Shown here: positions 26,109 through 36,047 of the stretch, piece by piece
How the letters are laid out: each line of letters starts with the position of its first letter
How positions within the stretch are numbered: the stretch's first letter is position 1
From: Paenibacillus sp. FSL K6-3182
GTDB lineage: Bacteria; Bacillota; Bacilli; Paenibacillales; Paenibacillaceae
DNA length: 64,000 bases
Assembly: GCF_037976325.1 (NCBI RefSeq)
Contig: NZ_CP150265.1
Location: forward strand, 3,343,501 to 3,407,500
Reading direction: 5' to 3'
Notes under the pieces: generated by a model
Database searches by the model: none
The model's input: only the letters and a program-made list of their open reading frames with translations
What the model was told of the DNA's origin: nothing
Program-made: the position numbers and the translations under genes

Positions 26109-28731
26109 ACAAGACAGCAAGGACAATAAAGATAAGCTGCGCGTTTACGAGTATGCCAAGTCACTTAATATGAGCAGCAAAGAAATCATAACGATTCTAA
26201 AAAGACTTGATTTGCCAGTCAATAACCATATGAGTGTCATGGAAAACGAAATGGTAAATAAGGTTGAAGGTTTTTTCCGCAATATTAAACAAAATGCAGC
26301 TGCAAAGCGCGCGCAAGAAACAACAAATGTAACGGTTTCTTCCGCTCAACCTACTGCCAACAAGCCGCAATCGCAGCAGCCGCAGCAGCAGGAGAAGAAG
26401 CCGCAGCCAGTACAAGAAAATAAAAATACGAATCAAGACAGACAGGGGCCTATGAATTCTATTAATACGAAACCACAAACAACCCAACAGCAGTCAGAAC
26501 AAAGACCAGCAGGACAACAAACAAGTCGTCCAGCATCACAATCAAGCAGCAACCGTCCTTCACAAGGCAGTTCTAATTCGAGCCGTCCAAGCCAAGGACA
26601 AGGCGGACAAGGTAATCGCCCAGCGGGTTCTAACGCGGGTTCAAGCCGTCCATCACAAGGTCAAGGCGGTCAAAGCAGTCGTCCAGCATCATCTGGACAA
26701 AGCCGTCCTTCACAAGGCGGACAAAGCAATACAGGCAGCCGTCCAAGCGCTCCGCGTTCAGACGCAAGCAGCCGTCCAGCATCATCAGGCCAAAGTCGTT
26801 TCGACTCTAAGCCAGCACAAGGACAAGCGCGCGGTAACGACAACAGAAACGCAAGACCTGGCCAAAAGAGATTTGAAGACGGCAAACCAGGCGGCTTCAG
26901 AGGCAACAATGGCCGTGGTGGTCAAAAAGGGCGCGGCGGCAAGTTCCAACAACAACCGCCACGCGAGAAAATTGACAATACGCCAAAGAAAATTATTGTA
27001 CGCGGTACAATGACTGTTGGCGAATTGGCAAAATTACTGCATAAGGATGCATCAGAAGTTATTAAAAAACTGATTTTCCTTGGCGTAATGGCTACGATCA
27101 ACCAAGAAATCGATATGGATGCGATTCATTTGATCGCAACAGACTACGGGGTAGAGGTTGAAGTGAAAATTCCTGTTGAGGAAGATTCCTTCGAAACCGT
27201 AGAAGAAACAGACGAAGATGAAAATTTGGTAACACGTCCACCGGTTGTGACTATTATGGGTCACGTTGACCACGGTAAAACAACTTTGCTTGATGCCATT
27301 CGCAAAACGAATGTAACTGGCGGAGAAGCCGGCGGAATTACACAGCACATCGGTGCTTACCAAGTTGAAATTAACCATAAAAAAATTACGTTCCTCGATA
27401 CACCTGGTCACGAAGCGTTTACGCTTATGCGTGCACGCGGTGCGCAGGTTACGGACATTACGATCATCGTAGTAGCAGCTGATGACGGCATCATGCCGCA
27501 AACTGTTGAAGCCATCAACCATGCAAAAGCAGCTGGCGTTCCTATTATCGTAGCGGTTAACAAAATCGATAAACCAGAAGCGAATACAGAGAAAATCAAA
27601 CAAGAAATGACTGAATATGAACTCGTTCCGGAAGAGTGGGGCGGCGACACTATTTTCGTCGAAGTTTCCGCTAAACAAAGAATTGGTCTTGAAGGCCTTC
27701 TTGAAATGATTTTGCTCGTTGCTGAGATGAATGACTACAAAGCTAACCCGAACAAACGCGCTCGCGCTACTGTTATCGAAGCTGAGCTTGATAAAGGTAA
27801 AGGTCCTGTTGCACGTATTCTCGTTCAACACGGCACTTTGAAAATTGGGGATGCTTTTGTTGCAGGTAACTGCTTCGGCCGTATTAGAGCAATGGTTAAT
27901 GATAAAGGCCGTCGCTTAAAAGAAGCAGGTCCTTCTACGCCAGTAGAAATTACTGGTCTAACAGAAGTTCCATTAGCGGGAGATCCGTTCATGGTATTTG
28001 AAGATGAGCGCAAAGCCCGTGATATTGCTGATCGTCGTTCCATTAAACAGCGTCAATCGGATATGGGTGCGAATACACGCGTAACGCTTGATGATCTGTA
28101 TAACCATATCAAAGATGGTGAAATTAAAGACCTGAACGTTATTATCAAATCCGACGTTCAAGGTTCTTCCGAAGCACTTAAAGGCTCGCTCGCAAAAATT
28201 GAAATCGAAGGCGTTCGCGTAAAAATCATCCACAGCGGTGTTGGCGCGATTACAGAATCGGATATCATTTTGGCGTCAGCTTCCAATGCTATCGTAATCG
28301 GATTTAACGTTCGTCCTGATCCACAAGCAGAAGCAACGATTGCACAAGAAAAGGTTGACGTTCGTATGCACCGCGTCATCTACAACGTAATCGATGAGAT
28401 TGAACAAGCAATGAAAGGCATGCTTGATCCAATCTACAAAGAGGTTGTTATTGGCCACGCTGAAGTTCGTAACGTATTTAAAGTGACTAAAGTTGGCGCA
28501 ATTGCAGGTTGTATGATTACTGACGGTAAAATTTCTCGTAACGCTGAAGCACGTTTGGTTCGTAGCGGTATCGTTGTCTTCACAGGCAAAATTGAATCCC
28601 TAAAACGTTTCAAAGACGATGCTAAAGAAGTTGCAGCAGGTTATGAGTGTGGTATCACGCTTGATCGTTTCAACGATGTTCGTGAAGGCGATATTATCGA
28701 AGCGTTTGTCATGGAATCAGTAGAGAGGTGA
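26098..28731 (+). CDS. infB: Translation initiation factor IF-2
   Basis: Initiation GTPase placing fMet-tRNA on the 30S subunit; 877 residues, clearly longer than the 716 of B. subtilis. N-terminal IF2_N helix ([17 protein letters not shown]), then about 210 residues of Gln/Ser/Gly/Arg/Pro-rich low complexity with repeated [14 protein letters not shown] units, a second IF2_N domain near 300-350, and the G domain with G1 GHVDHGKTT starting at residue 388, DTPGHEAF and NKIDKPEA. C-terminal domains follow to [13 protein letters not shown] 26098 is chosen because GGAGGTG is 7 bases upstream. Confidence 0.97.
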   Translation: MDNKQDSKDNKDKLRVYEYAKSLNMSSKEIITILKRLDLPVNNHMSVMENEMVNKVEGFFRNIKQNAAAKRAQETTNVTVSSAQPTANKPQSQQPQQQEKKPQPVQENKNTNQDRQGPMNSINTKPQTTQQQSEQRPAGQQTSRPASQSSSNRPSQGSSNSSRPSQGQGGQGNRPAGSNAGSSRPSQGQGGQSSRPASSGQSRPSQGGQSNTGSRPSAPRSDASSRPASSGQSRFDSKPAQGQARGNDNRNARPGQKRFEDGKPGGFRGNNGRGGQKGRGGKFQQQPPREKIDNTPKKIIVRGTMTVGELAKLLHKDASEVIKKLIFLGVMATINQEIDMDAIHLIATDYGVEVEVKIPVEEDSFETVEETDEDENLVTRPPVVTIMGHVDHGKTTLLDAIRKTNVTGGEAGGITQHIGAYQVEINHKKITFLDTPGHEAFTLMRARGAQVTDITIIVVAADDGIMPQTVEAINHAKAAGVPIIVAVNKIDKPEANTEKIKQEMTEYELVPEEWGGDTIFVEVSAKQRIGLEGLLEMILLVAEMNDYKANPNKRARATVIEAELDKGKGPVARILVQHGTLKIGDAFVAGNCFGRIRAMVNDKGRRLKEAGPSTPVEITGLTEVPLAGDPFMVFEDERKARDIADRRSIKQRQSDMGANTRVTLDDLYNHIKDGEIKDLNVIIKSDVQGSSEALKGSLAKIEIEGVRVKIIHSGVGAITESDIILASASNAIVIGFNVRPDPQAEATIAQEKVDVRMHRVIYNVIDEIEQAMKGMLDPIYKEVVIGHAEVRNVFKVTKVGAIAGCMITDGKISRNAEARLVRSGIVVFTGKIESLKRFKDDAKEVAAGYECGITLDRFNDVREGDIIEAFVMESVER

Positions 28732-28738
28732 GTAAAGC

Positions 28739-29095
28739 ATGGCAAAAATCCGAGTAGGACGGGTCGGCGAACAGATTAAAAAAGAGCTGAGCCAAATTAT
28801 ACAAACAGAGCTGAAAGATCCTAGAATCGGATTCATTACTGTAACAGGTGTTGAAACATCGAGTGATCTCTCACAAGCAAAAGTGTATTTAAGCGTGCTT
28901 GGCAGCGAAGAGCAGAAGGAAGCGACGCTTAAGGCACTAGCGAGCGGAACAGGATTTATTCGCACAGAGCTTGGCAAGCGCATGCGCCTTCGCCATACAC
29001 CCGTATTGCTGTTCAAGTTTGACAGCAGTATTGAATATGGCAGCCGCATCGAGGCATTGCTTGAAAACATCAACAATGGGAATTCAGCTCGATGA
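28739..29095 (+). CDS. rbfA: Ribosome-binding factor A
   Basis: Cold-shock and 30S-maturation factor of 118 residues with a single KH-like fold. Seen: [48 protein letters not shown] and [18 protein letters not shown], the three family blocks. ATG 28739 after AGAGGTGAG, 7 bases past the infB stop. Overlaps nrnA by four bases. Confidence 0.96.
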   Translation: MAKIRVGRVGEQIKKELSQIIQTELKDPRIGFITVTGVETSSDLSQAKVYLSVLGSEEQKEATLKALASGTGFIRTELGKRMRLRHTPVLLFKFDSSIEYGSRIEALLENINNGNSAR

Positions 29096-30081
29096 TAAAT
29101 CAAAGCAGCTATTCGATGCAGCTAGATGAAGCGCTGGCGTTCATGAAAACTTACGATCATTTTTTGGTCGTATCGCATGTACAGCCTGACGGTGACGCTA
29201 TTAGTTCTACTGTTGTCGTAGGCTGGATGCTTGAGAAACTTGGGAAGTCGGCAGTACTGATTAATGAAAGCGAGCTGCCGTCCAGACTTCGTTTCTTGCA
29301 TCAATTTGATTCCATTCTCAATTACAAGCGCGATGTAACTCAGCAAACATTTGATGCCATTATTTCGGTCGATTGTGCGGATTTCAAACGTATTGGAGAG
29401 GTAGCGAGCAGCTTTGCACCAGATGCAAAGCTGCTTAATATCGATCATCATCCAACAAACAATGGATTTGGCACCGTAAATGTTATACGAGCAGAAGCTG
29501 CGGCTACTGTTGAAATATTGTATGATTTAATCGAGAGAGCAGAAATCGCATTAGATGTGAACTGTGCAACAGCAATCTACACTGGTTTATTGACCGATAC
29601 AGGCGGGTTTCGTTATTCCAACACGAGTCCGCGTGTCATGGAGATTGCCTCGCATTTGCTCGCTTTAGGCGTGTCCGGCAATGAGCTCGCTGATCATCTT
29701 CTTGAGAAAATGACTATGGCTAAGCTCAAGCTTCTCCAGCTCGCACTCAATCGCCTCACATTTACGGATAACTTAGAGATCGGCTGGGTCTATATTGGCA
29801 AAGATGATTTGCGCAATACAGGTGCAGTTCCTGAAGATCTAGAAGGAATCGTGAATTATGCGCTTAATGTGGATGGAGTTGAAGTCGGCATTCTATTTAA
29901 AGAAACGGAAGACGGTGCAGTCAAAGCAAGCATGCGTTCAGCAGGCAAAGCCAATGTAGCTGCAATTGCGCAAGCATTCGGTGGTGGCGGTCATGTGCGT
30001 GCAGCAGGATGCCGGATTGAAGGTTCTTTAACGACCTCGATTGAAGAGCTAGTGGAAGCAGTCAGAAAGGCGTTGATTTAA
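29092..30081 (+). CDS. nrnA: NanoRNase / pAp phosphatase NrnA (DHH family)
   Basis: Bifunctional oligoribonuclease and 3'-phosphoadenosine 5'-phosphate phosphatase, 329 residues. DHH-family metal motifs: [30 protein letters not shown], then [14 protein letters not shown]; the DHHA1 domain ends with [12 protein letters not shown]. It finishes the 2-5-nt RNA fragments left by PNPase, RNase J and RNase Y, all encoded in this window. ATG 29092 overlaps the rbfA stop (ATGA). Confidence 0.94.
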   Translation: MINQSSYSMQLDEALAFMKTYDHFLVVSHVQPDGDAISSTVVVGWMLEKLGKSAVLINESELPSRLRFLHQFDSILNYKRDVTQQTFDAIISVDCADFKRIGEVASSFAPDAKLLNIDHHPTNNGFGTVNVIRAEAAATVEILYDLIERAEIALDVNCATAIYTGLLTDTGGFRYSNTSPRVMEIASHLLALGVSGNELADHLLEKMTMAKLKLLQLALNRLTFTDNLEIGWVYIGKDDLRNTGAVPEDLEGIVNYALNVDGVEVGILFKETEDGAVKASMRSAGKANVAAIAQAFGGGGHVRAAGCRIEGSLTTSIEELVEAVRKALI

Positions 30082-30084
30082 GCG

Positions 30085-30999
30085 ATGGACGGCATTTTGG
30101 CAGTTTGGAAGCCTGAAGGCTGGACTTCTCATGATGTGGTTGCAAAAGTACGCCGAGTGCTGAAGATGAAGCGAATTGGTCATACAGGAACGCTTGATCC
30201 TATGGTAACGGGTGTATTGCCGCTATGTCTTGGGCGTGCAACGAGAGTAGTCGAATATGTGCAAGAGCGGCCTAAGTCATATGAAGCTGTATTGCAGCTT
30301 GGAATTGCAACAGATACAGAGGACATAACGGGTACAGTTATTGCGCGGCAATCGCCAATATCGGTTACAGAAGAAGATGTTCGCCATACACTGTCGCAAT
30401 TTATAGGCGAGATCGATCAAGTTCCTCCCATGTATTCCGCTGTCAAAGTTGATGGCAAGCGATTGTACGAGTTAGCTAGAGAAGGAAAGACCGTTGAGCG
30501 GAAATCGAGAAAAGTAACGATTCATCAAATAGATCTCATTGACACTCAGCTCGATCTTGATCTGCCTCAGATTTCGTTTTCTGTCGTTTGTTCAAAAGGT
30601 ACATACATTCGCACGTTATGTGTGGACATCGGCAAAGCGCTAGGTGTTCCTGCTACGATGGCCCATTTGACTCGAACGATGTCAGGCGGTATTACAAAGG
30701 AAAGCTGCTTGACGCTTGAGCAAATCGAGCAATTGCAGCAATCCGGTGAATTAAGCGGACATATCATTTCCGCCGATGAAGCCGTTACACATTTGGATCG
30801 TGTGACGATTCCAGAATCGTTTGGGAAACTTGCACTGCAAGGACAGAAAGTTAGTCTCAGCCATTCCATCGAACATGCAGCATTGACTTTAGATGGACAG
30901 CTTATACGTCTTTATAATGATCAAAGCTCGTTTCTAGGTATTTTTCAGATTGATTTGAATGCAAATGTTTTCAAGCCAATCAAAGTGTTTTCAGCTTAG
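30085..30999 (+). CDS. truB: tRNA pseudouridine-55 synthase
   Basis: Makes pseudouridine 55 in the T-loop of tRNA; 304 residues. Hallmarks: GILAVWKPEGWTSHDVV, the catalytic aspartate in HTGTLDPMVTGVLP, and YELAREGKTVERKSR. A C-terminal PUA-like region of about 80 residues follows. ATG 30085, 3 bases after the nrnA stop; the ribosome site is weak (AGAAAGGCG in the end of nrnA), typical of a coupled gene. Confidence 0.96.
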   Translation: MDGILAVWKPEGWTSHDVVAKVRRVLKMKRIGHTGTLDPMVTGVLPLCLGRATRVVEYVQERPKSYEAVLQLGIATDTEDITGTVIARQSPISVTEEDVRHTLSQFIGEIDQVPPMYSAVKVDGKRLYELAREGKTVERKSRKVTIHQIDLIDTQLDLDLPQISFSVVCSKGTYIRTLCVDIGKALGVPATMAHLTRTMSGGITKESCLTLEQIEQLQQSGELSGHIISADEAVTHLDRVTIPESFGKLALQGQKVSLSHSIEHAALTLDGQLIRLYNDQSSFLGIFQIDLNANVFKPIKVFSA

Positions 31000-31043
31000 C
31001 TTATCGTTGTAGAAAGTTAATAGGAAATGCAGGTGCTTCAGCG

Positions 31044-31991
31044 TTGGAAATTATTCCATTAAGTTTTCCTTTAAACGGTTTGTCCACGTTGTCGCTGGAC
31101 AAACCGCTTTCCATAGCAATCGGTCATTTTGACGGGGTTCATCGTGGACATCAGAACGTGATTCGCCAAGCTGTAAATGCGGCGAAGGAATCCGAGATGC
31201 TATCAGCGGTTTTGACATTTGATCCTCATCCGAAGGAAGTTCTCGGGCAAGGTGAGCAATATTATCGTTGCCTTACGCCTTTTGATGCGAAGACAGCGTT
31301 ATTTGCAGAGCTTGGCGTAGATCTTGTATTCATAATGAAGTTTGATCTTGAGTTTGCTTCAGTATCACCTGAGCGCTTCGTCAATGAGGTTCTGCGCACA
31401 CTCCGTGCTAAGCAGGTCGTTGTAGGCTTTGATTTCAACTTCGGCCACAAAGGCTCAGGTAATGCAGAGACTTTGAAGCAGCTAGCAGAGCCTGATATTT
31501 CTGTTCATATCATTGAGCCTTTGATCGAGAACGGGGTAAAAGTAAGCAGTACTTATATCCGTGAAGCACTTGAGCAAGGTGATCTTGAACTGGCAGAACG
31601 ATTGCTTGGCAGGCCATATGAAGTTGAAGGGATCGTTGTCCATGGGGACAAAAGAGGTCGTACGATCGGGTTCCCAACAGCAAACCTGCAATTTAATGCC
31701 CCATATATCGCGCCAAGGCTTGGCGTTTATGCGGTAATGGCTTGGATTGGTGATACCTCATACCCTGGTGTTTTAAACTATGGTTTAAAACCAACCTTTA
31801 ATAAAGATGAGCTGAAACCTGTAATGGAAGCTCATTTGTTTGACTTCAACAGCGATATATACGGTGAGCATATGCGTTTGCAATTGCTATCGTTTATCCG
31901 TTCGGAGAAAAAATTTAATTCCATTGCCGAGCTTGTTGAGCAGATTGGATCTGATTCTGAGCAAGCGAAGGCGATCCATGGTTACAACTAA
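31044..31991 (+). CDS. ribF: Bifunctional riboflavin kinase / FAD synthetase
   Basis: Converts riboflavin to FMN and FAD; 315 residues. N-terminal adenylyltransferase domain with AIGHFDGVHRGHQNV and TFDPHPKEVLG; C-terminal flavokinase domain with GDKRGRTIGFPTANL and MEAHLFDFNSDIYGE. TTG 31044 is 8 bases after AGGTG and yields the expected N-terminus. The 44-base gap from truB holds no riboswitch. Last gene of the rimP operon. Confidence 0.95.
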   Translation: MEIIPLSFPLNGLSTLSLDKPLSIAIGHFDGVHRGHQNVIRQAVNAAKESEMLSAVLTFDPHPKEVLGQGEQYYRCLTPFDAKTALFAELGVDLVFIMKFDLEFASVSPERFVNEVLRTLRAKQVVVGFDFNFGHKGSGNAETLKQLAEPDISVHIIEPLIENGVKVSSTYIREALEQGDLELAERLLGRPYEVEGIVVHGDKRGRTIGFPTANLQFNAPYIAPRLGVYAVMAWIGDTSYPGVLNYGLKPTFNKDELKPVMEAHLFDFNSDIYGEHMRLQLLSFIRSEKKFNSIAELVEQIGSDSEQAKAIHGYN

Positions 31992-32049
31992 CTGATCGTA
32001 TCAACCATTCGTGTGAAAACGGATGTTGGGCATTGTTTATTTATGATCC

Positions 32050-32079
32050 TCGACATTCGTCCACCTTATGTGTTATACT
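32050..32079 (+). promoter_or_regulatory. Probable sigma-A promoter of rpsO
   Basis: TCGACA (32050-32055) and TATACT (32074-32079), spacer 18, with an extended TGT just before the -10 box. Transcription would begin near 32086, giving a leader of about 120 bases. Confidence 0.65.
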
Positions 32080-32096
32080 ATACAACGTTGTAAGTA

Positions 32097-32149
32097 GTCA
32101 TACATTTTGTGTGACATACGGACAAACTTAACCTTAGCTTGGATGTCCG
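32097..32149 (+). promoter_or_regulatory. rpsO leader stem-loops, probable S15 autoregulation element
   Basis: Two stems lie in the leader: GTCATACA (32097-32104) with TGTGTGAC (32108-32115), eight pairs including one G-U, and CGGACA (32119-32124) with TGTCCG (32144-32149). Further GGC/GCC pairing follows up to the AAGGAGGTG ribosome site. S15 autoregulates through its own leader in several bacteria; which structural class applies here cannot be decided by eye. Confidence 0.5.
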
Positions 32150-32204
32150 ATCTCACCGACGGCTTCGAGGCTAATGGCGATTATCAAGAAGGAGGTGAAT
32201 TAGG

Positions 32205-32474
32205 ATGGCAATTACACAAGTACGTAAAAACGAACTGATTGAGACGCATAAGACACATGCAACTGACACGGGTTCCCCGGAAGTTCAAGTGGCTATCCTG
32301 ACTGAAAACATCGTTAACTTGACTCAACATTTGCGGGAGCACAAGAAAGATCATCATTCCCGTCGTGGTTTGCTCAAGATGGTAGGTCAGCGCCGTAAGC
32401 TGCTTGCATACCTTAAAAACAATGATGTTAGACGTTACAGCGCATTGATCGAAAAACTCGGCCTACGCCGCTAA
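32205..32474 (+). CDS. rpsO: Small ribosomal subunit protein S15
   Basis: Ribosomal protein uS15, 89 residues. The signature [38 protein letters not shown] is complete and the length is standard. ATG 32205 follows AAGGAGGTGAATTAGG. It is transcribed from its own promoter with a structured leader and is followed by a terminator before pnp. Confidence 0.98.
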   Translation: MAITQVRKNELIETHKTHATDTGSPEVQVAILTENIVNLTQHLREHKKDHHSRRGLLKMVGQRRKLLAYLKNNDVRRYSALIEKLGLRR

Positions 32475-32487
32475 AACATGCGTAAAG

Positions 32488-32549
32488 AAAAGCAACCTGG
32501 TTGTCCAGCCGTCCGGGAATAACGGATGAGCGGATTCGGGTTGCTTTTT
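32488..32549 (+). terminator. Terminator after rpsO
   Basis: AAAAGCAACC (32488-32497) pairs with GGTTGCTTTT (32539-32548), ten perfect pairs, the enclosed 41 bases forming smaller GC-rich pairings; the stem runs into a T-run (32544-32549). Partial read-through into pnp is likely, since pnp lacks a clear strong promoter. Confidence 0.7.
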
Positions 32550-32626
32550 GTAATAGGGAAACACTCGGTATAAACTGCCAATTAGCAGTGAAATAGACTA
32601 ATCGAATAACTATTAGGAGGGATAAA

Positions 32627-34726
32627 ATGGTACAACGAATTGAGATGATGGTAGGCGGAAGACCGCTATCCATTGAAACCGGCCGCCTTGCGAAGCAGGC
32701 GAATGCAGCAGTCACTGTTCAGTATGGTGATACTGTCGTATTGTGTACGGTAACAGCGTCAGCAGGTCCGAAGGATCTGGATTTCTTCCCATTGACTGTT
32801 AACTATGAAGAACGTTTGTATGCTGTTGGTAAAATTCCAGGTGGATTCATTAAACGTGAAGGCCGTCCAAGCGAGAAGGCGATTTTGTCCAGCCGACTTA
32901 CGGACAGGCCTATTCGTCCGTTATTCCCAGAAGGTTTCCGGAATGACGTTCAAGTCATGAACATTGTAATGAGCGTGGATCAGGATTGTTCGCCAGAAAT
33001 TGCGGCTATGATCGGTACTTCTGCTGCACTATCCATTTCTGACGTTCCTTTTGACGGTCCAATTGGCGGAGTAAACGTTGGACGTGTTAATGGCGAATTC
33101 ATTATTAATCCGACGGTAGAGCAAAGCGTAGAAACGGATATTTTTGTAGTTGTCGCAGGAACGAAAGATGCGATCATGATGGTGGAAGCAGAAGCAAACG
33201 AAGTTTCTGAAGCAGTAATGCTTGAAGCGATTATGTTTGGTCATGACGAAATCAAAAAGATCGTAGCAAAAATAGAAGAGCTGCAAGCTGTAGCCGGCAA
33301 ACCGAAAATGGAAGTTAAGCTACATACTGTAAATGAGCAAGTGAATGCTGATGTTCGTGCTTATGCTTCTGCTGGTTTGGTTGAAGCGATTAAGGTTGAA
33401 GAAAAGCATGCTCGTCAAGAAGCAATTGACGCAGTTAACAGCGCAGCAGTTGCTCACTTTGAAGAGCAATATATCGATACGCCTGAACTTCTCTCTGATG
33501 TTAAAGAAGTTCTTTATGACATCGTGAAGGAAGAAGTACGTCGACTTATTTCTCATGATAAAGTTCGTCCAGATGGCCGTTCGCTTGATGAAATTCGTCC
33601 AATCGATTGTGATGTGGCAATTTTGCCTCGCACACATGGAACAGGGCTGTTTACTCGTGGACAAACACAAGCACTAAGTATTTGTACGCTTGGCGCAATG
33701 GGCGACGTTCAAATTTTGGATGGCATTTCGCCTGAAGAAACAAAACGTTTCATGCATCACTATAACTTCCCGCCGTTCAGCGTTGGTGAAGCTCGTCCGC
33801 TTCGTCCGCCAGGCCGTCGTGAAATCGGGCATGGTGCTCTCGGAGAACGTGCACTTTCCAAAGTTATTCCATCTGAAGCTGAATTCCCTTACACGATTCG
33901 TCTTGTTTCGGAAGTTTTGGAATCTAACGGTTCTTCTTCACAAGCAAGCATTTGCGCAAGCACACTTGCTATGATGGATGCAGGGGTACCAATCAAAGCG
34001 CCAGTAGCTGGTATTGCTATGGGTCTCATTAAAGATGGCGATCACTTTGCAATTCTTTCTGATATTCAAGGGATGGAAGATCATCTCGGCGATATGGACT
34101 TTAAAGTTGCAGGTACAGCTGAAGGCGTTACAGCTATTCAAATGGATATCAAGATTGCCGGCATCAACCGCGCTATTTTGGAGCAATCGCTTGAACAAGC
34201 TCGCCAAGGCCGTATTTTCATCCTAGGTAAAATGCTCGAAAGCTTGCCGACTACTCGTCCAAACTTATCGAAGTATGCACCGAAAATTTTGACGCTTCGC
34301 ATTAATCCGGACAAAATCCGTGATGTTATTGGCGCAGGCGGAAAAATCATCAACAAAATCATTGAAGAAACTGGCGTGAAAATCGATATCGAGCAAGACG
34401 GAATGGTATTTATCGCTTCTTCAAACGAAGAGATGAACCAAAAAGCTAAATCGATTATCGAAGGTATCGTTAAAGAAGTGGTTGTTGGTGAAATTTATAT
34501 GGGTACGGTTAAGCGCGTTGAGAAGTTCGGTGCTTTTGTTGAAATTTTGCCGAACAAAGATGGACTTGTCCATATTTCTCAATTGTCGAATGAACGTGTT
34601 GCAAAAACAGAGGATGTCGTTAACATTGGCGACCAAATCAAAGTTAAAGTAACCGAAATTGACGGACAAGGCCGTATTAACTTGTCTGCCAAAATTTTGA
34701 TGACGCCAGAAGCATCGCCGCAATAA
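32627..34726 (+). CDS. pnp: Polyribonucleotide nucleotidyltransferase (PNPase)
   Basis: Phosphorolytic 3'-5' exoribonuclease, 699 residues, trimeric. Two RNase PH-like domains (first from residue 10; second from about 310 with [17 protein letters not shown] and TRGQTQALS), an all-helical linker between, then KH (about 555-615, [22 protein letters not shown]) and S1 (about 620-690, [28 protein letters not shown]) domains. Start ATG 32627 after TAGGAGGG. The rpsO-pnp pairing is conserved. Confidence 0.98.
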   Translation: MVQRIEMMVGGRPLSIETGRLAKQANAAVTVQYGDTVVLCTVTASAGPKDLDFFPLTVNYEERLYAVGKIPGGFIKREGRPSEKAILSSRLTDRPIRPLFPEGFRNDVQVMNIVMSVDQDCSPEIAAMIGTSAALSISDVPFDGPIGGVNVGRVNGEFIINPTVEQSVETDIFVVVAGTKDAIMMVEAEANEVSEAVMLEAIMFGHDEIKKIVAKIEELQAVAGKPKMEVKLHTVNEQVNADVRAYASAGLVEAIKVEEKHARQEAIDAVNSAAVAHFEEQYIDTPELLSDVKEVLYDIVKEEVRRLISHDKVRPDGRSLDEIRPIDCDVAILPRTHGTGLFTRGQTQALSICTLGAMGDVQILDGISPEETKRFMHHYNFPPFSVGEARPLRPPGRREIGHGALGERALSKVIPSEAEFPYTIRLVSEVLESNGSSSQASICASTLAMMDAGVPIKAPVAGIAMGLIKDGDHFAILSDIQGMEDHLGDMDFKVAGTAEGVTAIQMDIKIAGINRAILEQSLEQARQGRIFILGKMLESLPTTRPNLSKYAPKILTLRINPDKIRDVIGAGGKIINKIIEETGVKIDIEQDGMVFIASSNEEMNQKAKSIIEGIVKEVVVGEIYMGTVKRVEKFGAFVEILPNKDGLVHISQLSNERVAKTEDVVNIGDQIKVKVTEIDGQGRINLSAKILMTPEASPQ

Positions 34727-34760
34727 GCTTTTATTGCTTGGCGGTCATATAAATAAGAAG

Positions 34761-34797
34761 AAAAGAGACAGATTTGATCTGGCTCTTTTTGTTTTTT
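34761..34797 (+). terminator. Terminator after pnp
   Basis: AAAAGAG A CAGAT TTG ATCTG G CTCTTTT forms a stem of twelve pairs with one A-G mismatch between 34761 and 34788, followed by TTGTTTTTT. Confidence 0.85.
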
Positions 34798-34832
34798 AAA
34801 GCGACATCTGGTCACCATCTTGCCCAGCCGCA

Positions 34833-34861
34833 GCATATTCTCGTCCTACTTTTCATACATA
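34833..34861 (+). promoter_or_regulatory. Sigma-E type promoter upstream of the ylxY-like gene
   Basis: GCATATT at 34833-34839 and CATACATA at 34854-34861 with 14 bases between them fit the mother-cell sigma-E pattern (roughly K-M-ATATT and CATACA-T). This is read from the sequence only; the match fits the sporulation family of the gene downstream. Confidence 0.65.
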
Positions 34862-34913
34862 TGAATTAACATGCCGAAATAAGGTCAAGCTTAGGAAGCG
34901 TGCGAGGACTTAT

Positions 34914-35924
34914 ATGGGAGTGGGAATAATGATGCTTAGAAAAGCAGCTGCAATTGTGGCAAGCATGCTTCTAGTGCTTGCATTCGTCAGTATGAACGAC
35001 GACATATCAAAATTTCTCTCTTCTTTAAAATATGATAGTAAAATGGTTTATGCACAATATTCTTATACGCAATCGGAGAAGCAGAGGCTGCTGAACATTA
35101 TTTCGGAAGAAGCAGATAAGCGAAATATTGCACCAGTAGACGCGCGGATTGATCGCGTTTGGAGAGCTATTCCAGGGTACAACGGTTTGGAAGTCGATGT
35201 CGATAAAACGCTCGAAGCTGCTTTGATTGCTCCGCCTTCTCAAACCATTCCTTATGTATATAAAGAGGTTGAACCCAAAATCAGTCTTAATGATCTTGGT
35301 CCACATCCGATTTTTCGCGGCAACCCCAACAAAAAGATGATATCGCTTATGATCAATGTTGCTTGGGGCAATGAGTACATAGATTCCATATTAAAAACAC
35401 TTAACCGTGAGAAGGTGAAAGCTACCTTTTTCCTTGATGGCAGCTGGCTAAGTAAAAACGCTGATGTTGCTAAGCAAATACAAGCTGAAGGACATGAAAT
35501 GTCTAATCATGCGTATACTCATCCTGACATGAGTGCGATTAGCAGGGAAGCGCAGTACACTCAAATATCCAAAACCGAAGCCTTATTAAAATCGAGCTTG
35601 AACGTGAACAACAAATGGTTTGCTCCGCCGTCGGGTTCTTTTAATCAAGCTACTGTCCAGATTGCCGAGGAGCAGGGGTTAAAAACGGTGCTGTGGACCA
35701 TTGATACGGTTGATTGGCAGAAACCGCCTGCAGATGCCGTTGTGCGCAAAATTGCATCGAAATTAGAGCCAGGAGCGCTAATATTAATGCATCCTACAGC
35801 CACAACACGAGATGCGCTGCCTGGCATAATTGCTACAGCTAAATCAAAAGGCTACGCGATAGGAACGGTTAGTGAGACGCTTTCCTCCAAGCGGATTCCC
35901 GTTGAAGTTGAGGGAGCGGACTGA
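34914..35924 (+). CDS. ylxY: Sporulation polysaccharide deacetylase-family protein (YlxY type)
   Basis: A 336-residue exported protein: N-terminal hydrophobic signal/anchor (about residues 8-26), a spacer, then a NodB-like domain from about residue 140. Motif 2 is intact (SNHAYTHPDM) and motif 3 is recognisable (APPSGSF), but the catalytic TFDD of motif 1 is replaced by MINVAWGNEY, so the usual metal-binding and base aspartates are missing. This 'NVAWGNE' form is, to my recollection, typical of the YlxY sporulation family, whose activity is unproven. Start: ATG 34914 after GAGG; ATG 34929 or 34932 behind GGGAGTGGG are equally plausible. Confidence 0.88.
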   Translation: MGVGIMMLRKAAAIVASMLLVLAFVSMNDDISKFLSSLKYDSKMVYAQYSYTQSEKQRLLNIISEEADKRNIAPVDARIDRVWRAIPGYNGLEVDVDKTLEAALIAPPSQTIPYVYKEVEPKISLNDLGPHPIFRGNPNKKMISLMINVAWGNEYIDSILKTLNREKVKATFFLDGSWLSKNADVAKQIQAEGHEMSNHAYTHPDMSAISREAQYTQISKTEALLKSSLNVNNKWFAPPSGSFNQATVQIAEEQGLKTVLWTIDTVDWQKPPADAVVRKIASKLEPGALILMHPTATTRDALPGIIATAKSKGYAIGTVSETLSSKRIPVEVEGAD

Positions 35925-35978
35925 TTCTGCTATAGTAAAAACATTCATGTTTAGAGTCACATGTATATGATGTCAGTT

Positions 35979-36007
35979 TTGTAAGGCAAAATGATGAGAC
36001 GTATAAT
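35979..36007 (+). promoter_or_regulatory. Probable sigma-A promoter of mlpA-dut
   Basis: TTGTAA (35979-35984) and TATAAT (36002-36007) with a 17-base spacer, about 40 bases before the mlpA start codon. Confidence 0.7.
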
Positions 36008-36047
36008 AATGATCATTTTGCTGCACAAAACATGAGGAGGACTACTG

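Noticed and set aside
27052..27831. Open frame on the - strand opposite infB
   Set aside because: Composition extremely rich in Phe/Asn/Cys, as expected for the antisense of a conserved G domain.
31000..31043. Possible FMN riboswitch before ribF
   Set aside because: The gap is only 44 bases and lacks any of the conserved stem elements.
32548..32574. Possible pnp promoter TTGTAA / TATAAA
   Set aside because: Spacer is only 15 bases and it overlaps the rpsO terminator; read-through from rpsO explains pnp expression equally well.
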